From Anaerocolumna jejuensis DSM 15929 (GTDB taxonomy: Bacteria > Bacillota > Clostridia > Lachnospirales > Lachnospiraceae): 64,000 nucleotides of DNA. Below are positions 8,147-17,520 of the stretch, one piece after another. Under the pieces are notes generated by a model. The model saw only the letters and a list, made by a program, of their open reading frames with translations. It was not told the DNA's origin and made no database searches. The stretch's first letter is position 1. Each line of letters starts with the position of its first letter. The position numbers and the translations under genes are program-made. The stretch covers positions 1 through 64,000 of the forward strand of contig NZ_FRAC01000016.1 in assembly GCF_900142215.1 (NCBI RefSeq). The letters run 5' to 3'.

Positions 8147-9022
8147 TATTTGGTCTGTATCATCTATCCGCCGTTTCCGGTATTCCGTCGGACTTAGCCC
8201 AAGGTTTTTAAGGAATACCCGGGAAAAGGTCTTATAGGACTTAAAGCCCGTCTCAAAGCAGATATCAAGAACGGAGGAATCGGTAGAAAGCAGCAGGTCA
8301 CAGGCCTGTGCAAGGCGTATTTTCTCCAGGTATTTGTGAAAATTTTCTCCAAGGAGCTGATGGAAGGAGGAGCTGATGTGGGAAGCACTCATGTGGAAGC
8401 CTTCGGACAGGTGCTTTAAGGTAATATCCTCCTGGTAGTGCTGGGATACATAGGTTATGATATCCCACATGCCGCTTTTCTGGCTTAAAATACGCTTTCC
8501 TTCTGCCAGGCTATTCTTATCCCCGCGGTTCCGGTCGTAGGTAATCAGGAGTTCCATGAGCTTGCTCTTAAACATCAGGGTACTCCATTTTTTACGCTGT
8601 GTGAGCTCCTTTTGCATGGAGTTTAAAATAGCTGTCAGCTCATTTGTTGTTTCTTCCCCAAAATCATTATAGGGAACCTTATCCATAGCCGCCTGGCTTA
8701 AAAGCTCCGTAAGGACCTGAAAATCCCCCTTTTTGTCATAAAAGCTCTCAAACTTGATGCTGCCTACAAAAACAGTTACCGGCTTTTCCGGGGCTACCTC
8801 GATTTCATGAATGTGGTGGGGAAACAAAAGAGTAAAGGTGCCGGGCTTTAAGATATGCTCTACTCCGTTAATCTTCTCCCGGGCACTTCCGCCCACGGTA
8901 AAATTGAACTCAATATAATTATGACAGTGAGGAAGTACATGCTCTTTGATATTGTCGACTCTCAGGGCAAAGGGAAGGTCTTCGCTGATCCACTGTTTAT
9001 GGGAAACCAGTAACGGATTCAT
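8129..9022 (-). CDS. AraC-family transcriptional regulator
   Basis: A 297-residue regulator with an N-terminal cupin-like sensing domain (LPHCHNYIEFNFTVGG, HPHHIHE-type region) and a C-terminal double helix-turn-helix (ITLKHLSEGFHMSASHISSSFH; CFETGFKSYKTFSRVF). Such proteins usually sense sugars and activate adjacent genes. The GH38 alpha-mannosidase is divergently transcribed 283 bp away and is the likely target. The start at 9022 was chosen because AGGAGG precedes it; an upstream ORF extension to 9145 has no binding site. The last codons lie inside the long hairpin repeat. Confidence 0.9.
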   Translation of the reverse strand: MNPLLVSHKQWISEDLPFALRVDNIKEHVLPHCHNYIEFNFTVGGSAREKINGVEHILKPGTFTLLFPHHIHEIEVAPEKPVTVFVGSIKFESFYDKKGDFQVLTELLSQAAMDKVPYNDFGEETTNELTAILNSMQKELTQRKKWSTLMFKSKLMELLITYDRNRGDKNSLAEGKRILSQKSGMWDIITYVSQHYQEDITLKHLSEGFHMSASHISSSFHQLLGENFHKYLEKIRLAQACDLLLSTDSSVLDICFETGFKSYKTFSRVFLKNLGLSPTEYRKRRIDDTDQIMDMHR

Positions 9023-9305
9023 AATAATTTCCTCCTGCTTCTTTCCGGCAGCTTTAAAGAGAGCAGCCTGATTGTTATATATCATGAAAATAGAGATAAG
9101 GATATTTTCTATGGTCATTATAAAGTACAGCCTATTATAAGTCAAATACTGATTTCTGTCATGTGGGGTAAGTTTTTATAAATTAAATGGGAGATAAAAT
9201 TTTGAGATATTCTTGGTAATAATGGCATGAAAAGAAGGACAGTCTTTATTATGATAAGGATAGCGATATTTTGTATTATTACATCATGAATTTAAGGAGG
9301 TAATT

Positions 9306-12300
9306 ATGCCGTACTATTTGCAGAATATGAAAGACAGGCTGCCGGAAGTGCAAAAAAGGATAAAGGAATCCATATATGAAAAAAAAGCGCTCTTGGATAT
9401 GACAGTCTGGATAACACCGGAGCCCGTACCCTTTCCGAACAGGACCACCGGTAAAGAAAAGAAGGTGACCGTAGGAGAAAGCTGGGGCGGACTCTTTGAA
9501 TGCGGCTGGTTCCATTTTACGGGAACGGTCCCGGAAGGATTTGAAAACCCTGGGGAAAAGGGAGAAGATACGTTGAATTTTGAGACCTCGGATACCGAAC
9601 CGGTACTGTTAATCGATATTAATGGTGAGCTATGCGTGGTGAATGAGGAGGGAAAGCCGGTAAGGGGACTTACCAATGTATCCTCGGAATATGATTATAA
9701 TTTGGGAAGACCCGGAAAGACCGTTTACCGTTTTGACCGTGCTCTGAAAGCAGGAGAAACTATCGATTTGTGGGCGGATGCAGGCTGTAATGATCTCTTC
9801 GGAAAGTACCAGGACAGCGGGATTATAAGGGATGCCCATCTTGCTGTCTGCAACCGGGAGCTGGAACAGCTTTATTATGATGTTGAAGTACTTTATGAGC
9901 TGATGCTGAACCTGTCCGAGGAAAGTGCCAGGTACCACAGCCTCCTTCACAGCTTGAACCGGGCTGCCAATGAGCTTCATTTATATAACAATGAGGAAGC
10001 CCGCAGGGCAAGAGGAATCCTTGGCAAAGAGCTGGAGAAAAAGGGCGGGGATGCTTCCCTTAAGGTAAGTGCCGTAGGCCATGCCCATATTGACCTTGCG
10101 TGGCTGTGGCCCATCAGGGAAACTATCCGCAAAGGAGCAAGAACCTTTTCCACTGTTCTCAGGAATATGGAGAGGTATCCGGACTATGTGTTCGGAGCCA
10201 GCCAGGCCCAGCTATACCAATGGGTCAAGGAGTATTACCCGGCTCTTTATGAAGAGGTAAAGGAGCGGATTAAAGAAGGCCGCTGGGAGGTGCAGGGTGC
10301 CATGTGGGTGGAAGCGGATACCAATATATCCGGCGGTGAAGCCCTCATCCGGCAGGTACTTCTGGGTAAACGCTACTTTCAGGAGGAATTCGGGCAGGAT
10401 ATACGGAATCTGTGGCTGCCGGATGTCTTTGGATATACGGCGGCACTGCCTCAGATATTGAAGAAATCCGGAGTAGATTATTTTATGACCATAAAACTAT
10501 CCTGGAGTAAATTCAACAGGCATCCCCATCATACCTTCTGGTGGGAAGGACTGGATGGCAGCCGGATTCTGGCACATATGCCGCCGGAGGGAACCTATAA
10601 CAGCTCCGCAGCTCCCAGAGCGGTTAAAAAATCAGAGCAGGAATTCCTGGATAAGGGAGTCGGCGAGGAATGCCTTCTTCTGTTCGGAATAGGAGACGGA
10701 GGCGGAGGTCCGGGAGAAGAGCACCTGGAAAGGCTGAAAAGGGAGAAGGATTTAAATGGACTTGTTCCCATAAGCCAGGGACCTGCCCAGGGATTCTTCG
10801 ACAGGATCAGCAGGGAAGCCTCCCTTTACAAGACCTGGAAGGGAGAGCTGTACCTGGAGTACCATCAGGGCACCTATACTTCCCAGGGCCGTAATAAAAG
10901 ATATAACAGAAAGATGGAGCTTGCCTTAAGGGAGCTTGAAATCGCTTCCGTTTGGAATATAGTAAAGGCCGGCAGCAAAGAGAACAGCAGCCTGAAGGCT
11001 GGGGAAGCTCTATACCCTGCTGCATTCCTGGATAAGATCTGGAAGGAAACCCTCTTATACCAGTTCCATGATATTCTGCCAGGCTCCTCCATTTCCAGGG
11101 TGTACAACGAATCTCTTGAGAGATATAAGGAAATGCTGGAAGAGGTAGAAGCGGCAGTTAAGGAAAGGTATCAAGCTCTGGAAACCGGAAAGATACCGGA
11201 ATCAGAGGGCCTTACAGCAACTCTTGAAGAAGAGGGCTTTGTCAGGATATTCAACCCCCTGTCCTGGGAACGTGAGGAATGGGTTCAGATAGGGGATAAC
11301 TGGACAAAAGTGAAGGTTCCGTCAATGGGATACCGGGTATTTCCTGTTCCGGAGGGGAAGGGCAGTTCAGAGGCGGCACCGGACTCCCTGGCTGGTACTG
11401 CTGCCGGAAATCACTCTGCGGAGGATGCCTTTGCAAAGCTGCCGGATGGGGTGAAAACTCTGGAAAATGATATCTTTACTGTCGTATTTTCCGATGACGG
11501 ATTTATTCAGTCTATCTATGACAAGGAAGAAAACCGGCAGGTTATACCGGAAGGTGAAAAGGCAAATAAGCTGGTGCTGTATGAGGATAAAGGCGATGCA
11601 TGGGATTTCCCCATATATTATGACGAGGTTCCCGGCGAGGCGCTTATACTCACGGACAGCAAGGTTTACAGGGAGGGTCCTCAGCTTGTAAGGCTGAATC
11701 ATTTCAGCACTCCCTCCGGTAAGTCGAAGCTGGAGCAGAAGGTGGTATTAAGGGATGGAAGCAGGCGTATTGATTTTATCAGTACAGCCCATTGGGAAGA
11801 AAGCGAAAAGATGCTTCGTACCTCCTTCCCTGTAAATGTTTCAGCTCAGGAAGCTACCTGTGAAATCCAGTTTGGCAATATCAAACGGCCGACTCACTCG
11901 AATACCTCCTGGGATATGGCAAAATATGAGGTCTGCGCTCATAAGTGGGTGGATATCTCCCAGGGAGATTATGGCACCGCACTTCTAAATGATTGTAAAT
12001 ACGGACATAAAGTAAGAGATAATGTATTGGATCTGAACCTGTTAAGAAGTACAGCATATCCTGACATCAATGCGGACAGGGGAAGCCATGAATTTACCTA
12101 TTCCCTGTACCCTCATAAGGGAGACTATATCGAGGGCGGAGTAGTAAGGGCAGGCTATGAGCTGAACGTACCCCTTACTATTCTTCCGGCGGACCATAGT
12201 ATTACACCAGAATCAGAATCCCTGGTAATAGTCGATGTAAAGAATGTCATTGTCGAATCTGTCAAGAAATGTGAAGACAGCGATGACTTGATTCTGCGCC

Positions 12301-12491
12301 TGTATGAATGCCATGGCAGAGGAGCCAGGGCCAAGGTGCAGCTGGGCTTTAAGGTAAGAGATATCGTATTGGCAGACTTAATGGAAAATGAAATAAGCCA
12401 GAAGGGTCTTACGAAAGACGCCGGGGAAAAAGATTCCTGTACACTGGAATTTAAGCCCTTTGAGATACAAACTTTGAAGGTATCCTTATAG
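9306..12491 (+). CDS. GH38 alpha-mannosidase
   Basis: A 1061-residue cytoplasmic retaining alpha-mannosidase. The zinc-site motif AHIDLAWLWP lies near residue 260, and the nucleophile Asp in LPDVFGYTAALPQ near 373. TFWWEG and QFHDILPGSSI (zinc His-Asp) follow. The C-terminal half is the usual GH38 beta-sandwich region. No signal peptide is present, so it acts on imported oligosaccharides such as N-glycan or mannan fragments. AAGGAGGTAATT gives a strong start. The divergent AraC gene is the likely regulator. The 9023-9305 gap holds no promoter I can name with confidence. Confidence 0.95.
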   Translation: MPYYLQNMKDRLPEVQKRIKESIYEKKALLDMTVWITPEPVPFPNRTTGKEKKVTVGESWGGLFECGWFHFTGTVPEGFENPGEKGEDTLNFETSDTEPVLLIDINGELCVVNEEGKPVRGLTNVSSEYDYNLGRPGKTVYRFDRALKAGETIDLWADAGCNDLFGKYQDSGIIRDAHLAVCNRELEQLYYDVEVLYELMLNLSEESARYHSLLHSLNRAANELHLYNNEEARRARGILGKELEKKGGDASLKVSAVGHAHIDLAWLWPIRETIRKGARTFSTVLRNMERYPDYVFGASQAQLYQWVKEYYPALYEEVKERIKEGRWEVQGAMWVEADTNISGGEALIRQVLLGKRYFQEEFGQDIRNLWLPDVFGYTAALPQILKKSGVDYFMTIKLSWSKFNRHPHHTFWWEGLDGSRILAHMPPEGTYNSSAAPRAVKKSEQEFLDKGVGEECLLLFGIGDGGGGPGEEHLERLKREKDLNGLVPISQGPAQGFFDRISREASLYKTWKGELYLEYHQGTYTSQGRNKRYNRKMELALRELEIASVWNIVKAGSKENSSLKAGEALYPAAFLDKIWKETLLYQFHDILPGSSISRVYNESLERYKEMLEEVEAAVKERYQALETGKIPESEGLTATLEEEGFVRIFNPLSWEREEWVQIGDNWTKVKVPSMGYRVFPVPEGKGSSEAAPDSLAGTAAGNHSAEDAFAKLPDGVKTLENDIFTVVFSDDGFIQSIYDKEENRQVIPEGEKANKLVLYEDKGDAWDFPIYYDEVPGEALILTDSKVYREGPQLVRLNHFSTPSGKSKLEQKVVLRDGSRRIDFISTAHWEESEKMLRTSFPVNVSAQEATCEIQFGNIKRPTHSNTSWDMAKYEVCAHKWVDISQGDYGTALLNDCKYGHKVRDNVLDLNLLRSTAYPDINADRGSHEFTYSLYPHKGDYIEGGVVRAGYELNVPLTILPADHSITPESESLVIVDVKNVIVESVKKCEDSDDLILRLYECHGRGARAKVQLGFKVRDIVLADLMENEISQKGLTKDAGEKDSCTLEFKPFEIQTLKVSL

Positions 12492-12612
12492 GCGGCAGAA
12501 AATCAATTAAAGCAGCTGCAGTTTCCGGCTTAAGAGCTTTAGAGCAACAGGATGATATTTATTAGAATGATATCTGTACCGATATGACCGGCCGGGAACA
12601 AACGGCTTCATG

Positions 12613-12668
12613 CCTTCTATGTTTCACTTTCGGCCTTTGTGGCAGAGCGTAAACATAGAAGGTTTTTT
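12613..12668 (+). terminator. Terminator after the alpha-mannosidase gene
   Basis: CCTTCTATGTTT (12613-12624) pairs perfectly with AAACATAGAAGG (12651-12662), followed by six T residues. It ends the mannosidase transcript 120 nt after its stop. Confidence 0.85.
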
Positions 12669-12745
12669 AATAGCGATTTTGGTGTAAGGCTTTTAAGATT
12701 AATGATACTTAAATATTTTACAAGTGGGATGGCGGCATTTTGTAT

Positions 12746-12773
12746 TTGTTTCGGTATATGAAAGTGTTATAAT
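12746..12773 (+). promoter_or_regulatory. Predicted promoter of the two-component/ABC operon
   Basis: TTGTTT (12746-12751) and TATAAT (12768-12773) with a 16-bp spacer, 75 bp before the response-regulator start. Confidence 0.5.
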
Positions 12774-12847
12774 AATGAATATATGAAAACAGCAGAGCTG
12801 GATGGAATAATCAGTGAGTGCAAGTCTAAAGCACAGGGAGCCATGCT

Positions 12848-13534
12848 ATGAGCAGAATATTAATTATAGAGGATAATAAGGACGTGAACTTTATGCTTTC
12901 TGAGACCTTATCGGAAGCCGGCTATGAGGTTTGTCCGGCTTATACAGGAATAGAAGGAGTCAATAAAGCCAAATCGGAAGAATTTGACCTGATGCTGTTA
13001 GATATCATGCTTCCCTATAAGAGCGGAGATGTAGTCCTGAAGGAGGTTCGTGTATTTTCGGATATTCCGGTCATTATTATCTCTGCAAAGGATATGGTCC
13101 ATACAAAGATTGAAATGCTGAAGCTTGGAGCGGACGACTATATAACAAAGCCCTTTGATTTGGGAGAAGTAGCCGCAAGAGTTGAGACTCTTCTCAGAAG
13201 AATCCAGAAGCAGAAGGAAAAGGTGCAGACATACAGCTTTAAAGAGCTTACCCTGGATTGCAATGCAAAACGCTTCTTTGTAAAGGAAGGGGAGGTAGAG
13301 CTTACAGCCAAGGAATATCTTATAATGGAGCTGTTTTTAAGGAACCAGGACAGGATATTTACCAAGGCCAAATTGTATGAAACCATCTGGGGAGAAGAGT
13401 ATCTTGGAGATGACAATACCGTAAAAACCCATATCAGTAATTTAAGAAATAAAATAAAGAATGGGAATACGAAGGAAGAATATATCGAAACTGTCTGGGG
13501 GCTTGGATACCGTTTGAATAAAAGTGTAAAATAG
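12848..13534 (+). CDS. OmpR/PhoB-family response regulator
   Basis: A 228-residue protein. The receiver domain (1-120) has the acidic pair in IIEDNKD, phospho-acceptor Asp in LMLLDIMLP (about 54), Ser in IISAKD and Lys in YITKPFD. The C-terminal winged helix (about 130-228) ends in TVWGLGYRL, typical of OmpR/PhoB. It probably works with the histidine kinase at 15387 to control the ABC transporter between them, like bacitracin or lantibiotic self-protection modules. An 11-bp direct repeat at 13567 is its likely binding site. Confidence 0.93.
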   Translation: MSRILIIEDNKDVNFMLSETLSEAGYEVCPAYTGIEGVNKAKSEEFDLMLLDIMLPYKSGDVVLKEVRVFSDIPVIIISAKDMVHTKIEMLKLGADDYITKPFDLGEVAARVETLLRRIQKQKEKVQTYSFKELTLDCNAKRFFVKEGEVELTAKEYLIMELFLRNQDRIFTKAKLYETIWGEEYLGDDNTVKTHISNLRNKIKNGNTKEEYIETVWGLGYRLNKSVK

Positions 13535-13566
13535 TTTCTTATCACTTTCTTATTCATAAGCCTCCG

Positions 13567-13602
13567 TTTCTTAACCTTTTCTAAACCTTTGCCGGATATA
13601 CT
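13567..13602 (+). promoter_or_regulatory. Response-regulator box and promoter before the ABC transporter
   Basis: Two adjacent 11-bp direct repeats, TTTCTTAACCT and TTTCTAAACCT, differ at one base and sit where a -35 element should be. They are followed by TATACT at 13597-13602. OmpR/PhoB-type regulators bind such 11-bp repeats as tandem dimers. This suggests the transporter genes have their own promoter, activated by the upstream regulator. Confidence 0.55.
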
Positions 13603-13628
13603 GAAGTCATGAAAGGATGAGTGAGGAC

Positions 13629-14555
13629 ATGAAAGGAAAAGAATATATTTTAAGAACAAACAGCCTCTCAAAAAGCTATCATGGCTGCAGGGTATTGCAA
13701 AAGGTATCCATAGACCTGGAACCTGGCAGGATATACGGTTTAATCGGTCAGAACGGTGCCGGAAAAACAACGCTGATGCGTGCCATTACCGGGTTGACCT
13801 TTCCGGAAGAAGGAAGCATAGAGCTGTTCGGGCAAAGGGGGAAAGACTTGCCGGAGGAAAGAAAACGCATAGGCTCCATGATTGAATACCCCAGTATTAT
13901 CCCCTATATGAGCGCCGGTGAGAATCTCACCTATTATAAGACCCTGCGCGGCATACCGGGTAAAGCCCTGGTAGGGGAACTGCTGGCACTTGTGGGTTTA
14001 AAGGATACGGGAAGGAAGGCTGCCAGAAATTTTTCCCTGGGAATGAAACAGCGCCTGGGTATTGCCATTGCTTTAATCGGGAATCCGGATTTACTGATTC
14101 TGGATGAGCCCATTAATGGCCTTGACCCATTAGGCGTAATCGAGATAAGAGAATTGATCAAGAGGCTCTGTGAGGAACGGCATATGACGATTCTTATCTC
14201 CAGCCATAATCTGCCGGAGCTTTATCAGACAGCAACGGACTATATTATTATCCACCATGGGAGTATTAAGAGAGCCATAACTCAAAAGGAATTAGAGGAA
14301 AACTGCAAGCACCATATCCTGATAGGAAGTATGGAGCCTGAAAAAGTGGTAAATGTCATAGAGATGCAGCTGCATACGGATAAATATAAGGTTATGCCCG
14401 ATAAAACAGTGAAATTATATGACTGCCTGGATGAGAAGGAAACCGTAGCAAAAGCGTTAATGGACAGTGGAATCATAATGACAAGCTTTACGGTTCAGGG
14501 AGATACTCTGGAGAATTACTTCCTGTCAGTAATCGGAGGTGAGGGAAATGCTTAA
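13629..14555 (+). CDS. ABC transporter ATP-binding protein (BcrA/lantibiotic-immunity type)
   Basis: About 308 residues. Walker A is GQNGAGKTT, the signature is NFSLGMKQRLGIA, and Walker B is DLLILDEPINGLDP, followed by a switch His in ISSHNL. The C-terminal extension of about 90 residues is typical of the BcrA/CcmA-like exporters for peptide antibiotics. The ATG at 13629 is preferred because the predicted promoter would place the transcript start near 13609. The ATG at 13617 is an alternative. It overlaps the permease gene by 8 nt. Confidence 0.9.
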   Translation: MKGKEYILRTNSLSKSYHGCRVLQKVSIDLEPGRIYGLIGQNGAGKTTLMRAITGLTFPEEGSIELFGQRGKDLPEERKRIGSMIEYPSIIPYMSAGENLTYYKTLRGIPGKALVGELLALVGLKDTGRKAARNFSLGMKQRLGIAIALIGNPDLLILDEPINGLDPLGVIEIRELIKRLCEERHMTILISSHNLPELYQTATDYIIIHHGSIKRAITQKELEENCKHHILIGSMEPEKVVNVIEMQLHTDKYKVMPDKTVKLYDCLDEKETVAKALMDSGIIMTSFTVQGDTLENYFLSVIGGEGNA

Positions 14556-15345
14556 TATGATCTATGCGGATATCTATAAGATGTTGAAATCAGGTTCCAT
14601 TAAAATCTTATTTGCCATAACGGTTTTGACCTCCCTGCTTATGGCAGTAATGGGAAATGCCATAGCAAATGGCAGGCTGAGTGCCGAGTTTGGAGGAATT
14701 GCCTTTCTTTTCTCGGATGTTAATGTTATAAGTATTCTTGGCGGGGTAATAGCAGGTATTTTTATCTGCAGTGACTTTGAAAACAAAACAATCCATGAAG
14801 CAATTGCCTGCGGCTGCAGCAGAGGAAAGATTGTTATCAGCAAGGCAGTGGCATTTTTCTGCGGAATAGTGGTTCTGCTGCTTCCTTATGGGGCGGCCAC
14901 AGGCATCGCCTTAAGCCTTGGAGGAAATTACAATCCCGGAAAGGATTCCCTGGGCTTTTTCTATCTGCTTGCAAAGGAATCCGGTGCTGTTCTGAAGGGA
15001 GCGGACCTGCCGAAGCTTATTCTGGTTATGATAGCTCTGATTATGGTACTTGCGTCACAGTTAAGTGTCTGTATACCCTTAGCACTTCTATTGAAGAAGC
15101 CGGTGCTTGTTGTGGGATTATACTACGGAATCTCTATAATGAGCGCACAGTTACTGGGACTTGCCAGAAATCATGAAATCTTTGATAAGATATATGCCCT
15201 TACACCCTTTGGAGGAGAATATCTGTTTATGAATTTAAAAACCGGAATGGGAGATGTGGGGAAATCCCTTGCTGTCAGCCTGGTCTTTATCCTTTTGGTA
15301 CTTGGAATTACAGCGGGAGTATTTCGCAAAGCAGAAATAAAGTAG
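14548..15345 (+). CDS. ABC-2 type permease
   Basis: A 265-residue membrane protein with about six hydrophobic segments, for example IKILFAITVLTSLLMAVMG near the N-terminus and ILGGVIAGIFICSDFENKTI, the ABC-2 family signature region. It pairs with the ATPase just upstream to form an exporter, probably for an antimicrobial peptide or lipid-linked drug. GGAGGTGAGGG precedes the ATG at 14548. A GTG at 14539 is also in frame. Confidence 0.88.
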   Translation: MLNMIYADIYKMLKSGSIKILFAITVLTSLLMAVMGNAIANGRLSAEFGGIAFLFSDVNVISILGGVIAGIFICSDFENKTIHEAIACGCSRGKIVISKAVAFFCGIVVLLLPYGAATGIALSLGGNYNPGKDSLGFFYLLAKESGAVLKGADLPKLILVMIALIMVLASQLSVCIPLALLLKKPVLVVGLYYGISIMSAQLLGLARNHEIFDKIYALTPFGGEYLFMNLKTGMGDVGKSLAVSLVFILLVLGITAGVFRKAEIK

Positions 15346-15386
15346 AAGCAGTTTGAAAAGGGGAAAGGAAGGAGGAGGCGAAAGAG

Positions 15387-16289
15387 ATGAATATACCAGT
15401 TATAGTGCTTACTGCCATTATTGTTCTGCTGATTCTATATATCTATCTTCTGAAGCGGCAATTTAAGAATATCAACCGGCAGCTTGACAAGCGGCTCAAT
15501 AAGCATACAAGGCAGCCGGTCAGCGTGGAATTCATCAACCGCCAGCTGAATCAACTGGTAATTAATATCAATAACTGCTTAAAGGCGGAGGAAAACCTCC
15601 GCCTTACCTGCATCAGGGACGAAAAAAAGTTCAAGGAATTAATTGCAAATATATCCCATGACCTTAGAACACCCCTTACTGCTATAAAAGGTTATCTGCA
15701 AATGCTTGATAATGGGGAGCTGTCCTGTGAACAGCAGATGAAATTAGATGTTGCCGTAAAATACACAAGGGAGCTGGAGCAGCTGATTTCCCACTTTTTT
15801 GAGTATTCCTGCCTTATTTCGGCGGAAGATGAACTTAAGCTGGAAAAAATAAATCTGACCAACCTCATGACAGAATGCCTGGCGGAAGCAGTTCCATCCT
15901 TTGAGGAGCAGCATTTGATATTGGATTTTATAGAACCAAAGGCTATTTTTGTTTTAGGCGATAAGGAAAGCCTCCTTCGGATTATTCAGAATCTGATTCG
16001 CAACTGCAGGCAGCATGCCAGAGATAGGGTTGAAGTTCAGCTTTTAGAGGAAAATGAACAGGCTGTCATGTCCTTTTGCAATTATATGGAAAAAGATTCG
16101 GACCTTGACCCTGGCAGGATGTTTGAACGATTTTATACCGGTGATAAAGCAAGAGTAAGCCAGTCCGGCCTGGGACTGGCCATTGTGAAAATCCTTGCAG
16201 AGCAGATGGGGGGCGGTGCCGCTGCCGCATTGGAAGAGGTCAGGCTTGAAATCAGGGTAATGCTTCCCTTATTTCGGGATGAGGGATAA
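15387..16289 (+). CDS. Sensor histidine kinase with minimal N-terminal anchor
   Basis: A 300-residue protein. A single N-terminal membrane segment (residues about 3-21) is followed by a short coiled region and no extracellular sensor domain. The DHp motif is ANISHDLRTPLTAIKGY, with the phospho-His near 91. The ATPase domain has NLIRNCRQHA (N box, with Arg where Glu is usual) and GLGLAIVK. Kinases this small that lack a sensor are typical of the intramembrane-sensing class that monitors cell-wall antibiotics through an associated ABC transporter. It is the last gene of the operon. Confidence 0.9.
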   Translation: MNIPVIVLTAIIVLLILYIYLLKRQFKNINRQLDKRLNKHTRQPVSVEFINRQLNQLVININNCLKAEENLRLTCIRDEKKFKELIANISHDLRTPLTAIKGYLQMLDNGELSCEQQMKLDVAVKYTRELEQLISHFFEYSCLISAEDELKLEKINLTNLMTECLAEAVPSFEEQHLILDFIEPKAIFVLGDKESLLRIIQNLIRNCRQHARDRVEVQLLEENEQAVMSFCNYMEKDSDLDPGRMFERFYTGDKARVSQSGLGLAIVKILAEQMGGGAAAALEEVRLEIRVMLPLFRDEG

Positions 16290-16382
16290 TGACACCTGTT
16301 CTTTATGATAATTCACCTAGCGATTCCATTAATTCTTACCTGTTCTAGTAATTCATTTATATGATATTGATAAATTACACTC

Positions 16383-16407
16383 TTAGATTTTGATGTCTTA
16401 AATCTAA
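16383..16407. terminator. Possible hairpin between convergent genes
   Basis: TTAGATTT pairs with AAATCTAA around a 9-nt loop, between the converging kinase and methyltransferase genes. No good T-run follows, so termination is uncertain. Confidence 0.3.
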
Positions 16408-16441
16408 ACTGGTTGTTTCCTTATGCAAAACCTTGAACGGC

Positions 16442-17020
16442 CTACAGAAAAATAAAATACCTTCCGACCCTTTTTTTATAGGCGGCATAGCTGCCTACAA
16501 AAGTACTCTCTAAATATTTTTCTTCTTCCAGTATTTGAAGGTGCATCATTAGGATTGTAAAAACAGCGGCTATAAGCATAACCATATTTCCAAAAGTCAA
16601 GCATGCACCTATATATGTCAGGTCAAATCCTAAAAAAGCAGGATTTCTGCTTACTTTATAAATACCCGAAGTAACCATCTCCGTTTTGTCTTTGTCCGGT
16701 ATCCCGGCTCTCCAGCTATCCCTCATAGTGGCCATGGCAATGATAAAAAGACAGGTGCCCAGACCGGACAGCACTAAACCGGTTAACCTTATTGGCTGGC
16801 CTGTAAACATGGAAACATTTAATATTGCGCTGATAAACATAATGGCAGCAATAAGAACAGTGGATATTTTTAATAAGCTTTCAACTATAACAGCTTTCTT
16901 GGATTTATTGCCTTTACCTAATTGATTGGTTTTAATGCCTTTTCTTTTTTGATTCAGGAGTTTATAAAAATAAGCGGTGTAAAATAAGATGACCTCTATA
17001 ATCCCAATTAGTTGTATCAT
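16442..17020 (-). CDS. Isoprenylcysteine carboxyl methyltransferase-family membrane protein
   Basis: A 192-residue integral membrane protein with about five hydrophobic helices. The C-terminal signature is GIYKVSRNPAFLGF followed by an EEKYLE motif, as in the ICMT/PEMT group that uses S-adenosylmethionine. Bacterial substrates are mostly unknown, with lipids or small thiols suggested. The start at 17020 has GGGAGG 6 nt upstream. A further upstream ATG (17086) overlaps the operator. Expression is probably controlled through the dyad at 17044. Confidence 0.8.
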   Translation of the reverse strand: MIQLIGIIEVILFYTAYFYKLLNQKRKGIKTNQLGKGNKSKKAVIVESLLKISTVLIAAIMFISAILNVSMFTGQPIRLTGLVLSGLGTCLFIIAMATMRDSWRAGIPDKDKTEMVTSGIYKVSRNPAFLGFDLTYIGACLTFGNMVMLIAAVFTILMMHLQILEEEKYLESTFVGSYAAYKKRVGRYFIFL

Positions 17021-17043
17021 AGTAAACCTCCCTTTATGATTGG

Positions 17044-17105
17044 TTGAATAATTGAGTAACTGTTCAACTAAGAATATTATATTCATTATTTTCTAACAAT
17101 GTCAA
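17044..17105 (-). promoter_or_regulatory. Near-consensus promoter with ArsR-like operator
   Basis: On the minus strand TTGACA (17100-17105) and TATAAT (17076-17081) are separated by 18 bp. Immediately downstream lies TTGAA-14 nt-TTCAA (17044-17067), resembling the imperfect dyads bound by ArsR/SmtB or similar winged-helix repressors. No such regulator gene is within the window, so any repressor acts in trans. Confidence 0.5.
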
Positions 17106-17164
17106 GTGAAATTGTAGTTTGTTAATTTAAAATTGTTACAGTACGGACTTCCTTGCATTTAAGT

Positions 17165-17432
17165 TTTGGGAAACGGACGATGGTTTTTGGTTCCGTTCAG
17201 GCATTTTCTTGTTCGGAGCTGCTAGCTCCTGTTCCGATTCCACTAAAATGCCAGCCGTTATTCCTGGAAGGTTAAATTGCACCAAACTCGCTTCACATTT
17301 ACTGGGTATATTAACACTGTGAGCTCAGACACTGGTGTAATTTAACCTAGTCATAACGGCTGCCATTTAAGTGTCATATGGAACCCCTCAATAGAAAATG
17401 CCTGAACGGAACCAGAAACCATCTGTACTTTA
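17165..17432 (+). repeat. Long imperfect hairpin repeat, copy 3
   Basis: Arms of about 115 nt begin GATGGTTTTTGGTTCCGTTC on the left and are mirrored near 17400-17425. The apex carries CACCAAACTCGCTTCAC ... GAGCTCAGACACTGGTG. It shares GGAAACGGACGATG, CACT(T)AAA-GGCAG and the apical motif with copy 2, while the stems differ in sequence but stay paired. It lies between the methyltransferase promoter and clpB. Confidence 0.75.
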
Positions 17433-17520
17433 ACTTAAAATTACTGTGAATAAATGTGCAAGGATGAACGGTAACTCATAAGTTAATTCGGATTCAAAAT
17501 GTTATGTTTAGAAAAATGTT

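Noticed and set aside
7770..8172. Similar 20-mers near 7772 and 8148 (TTTGGTCTGTGTCATC and TTTGGTCTGTATCATC)
   Set aside because: One encodes the YitT N-terminus and the other the AraC C-terminus on the minus strand. The match is short and does not extend, so chance is likely.
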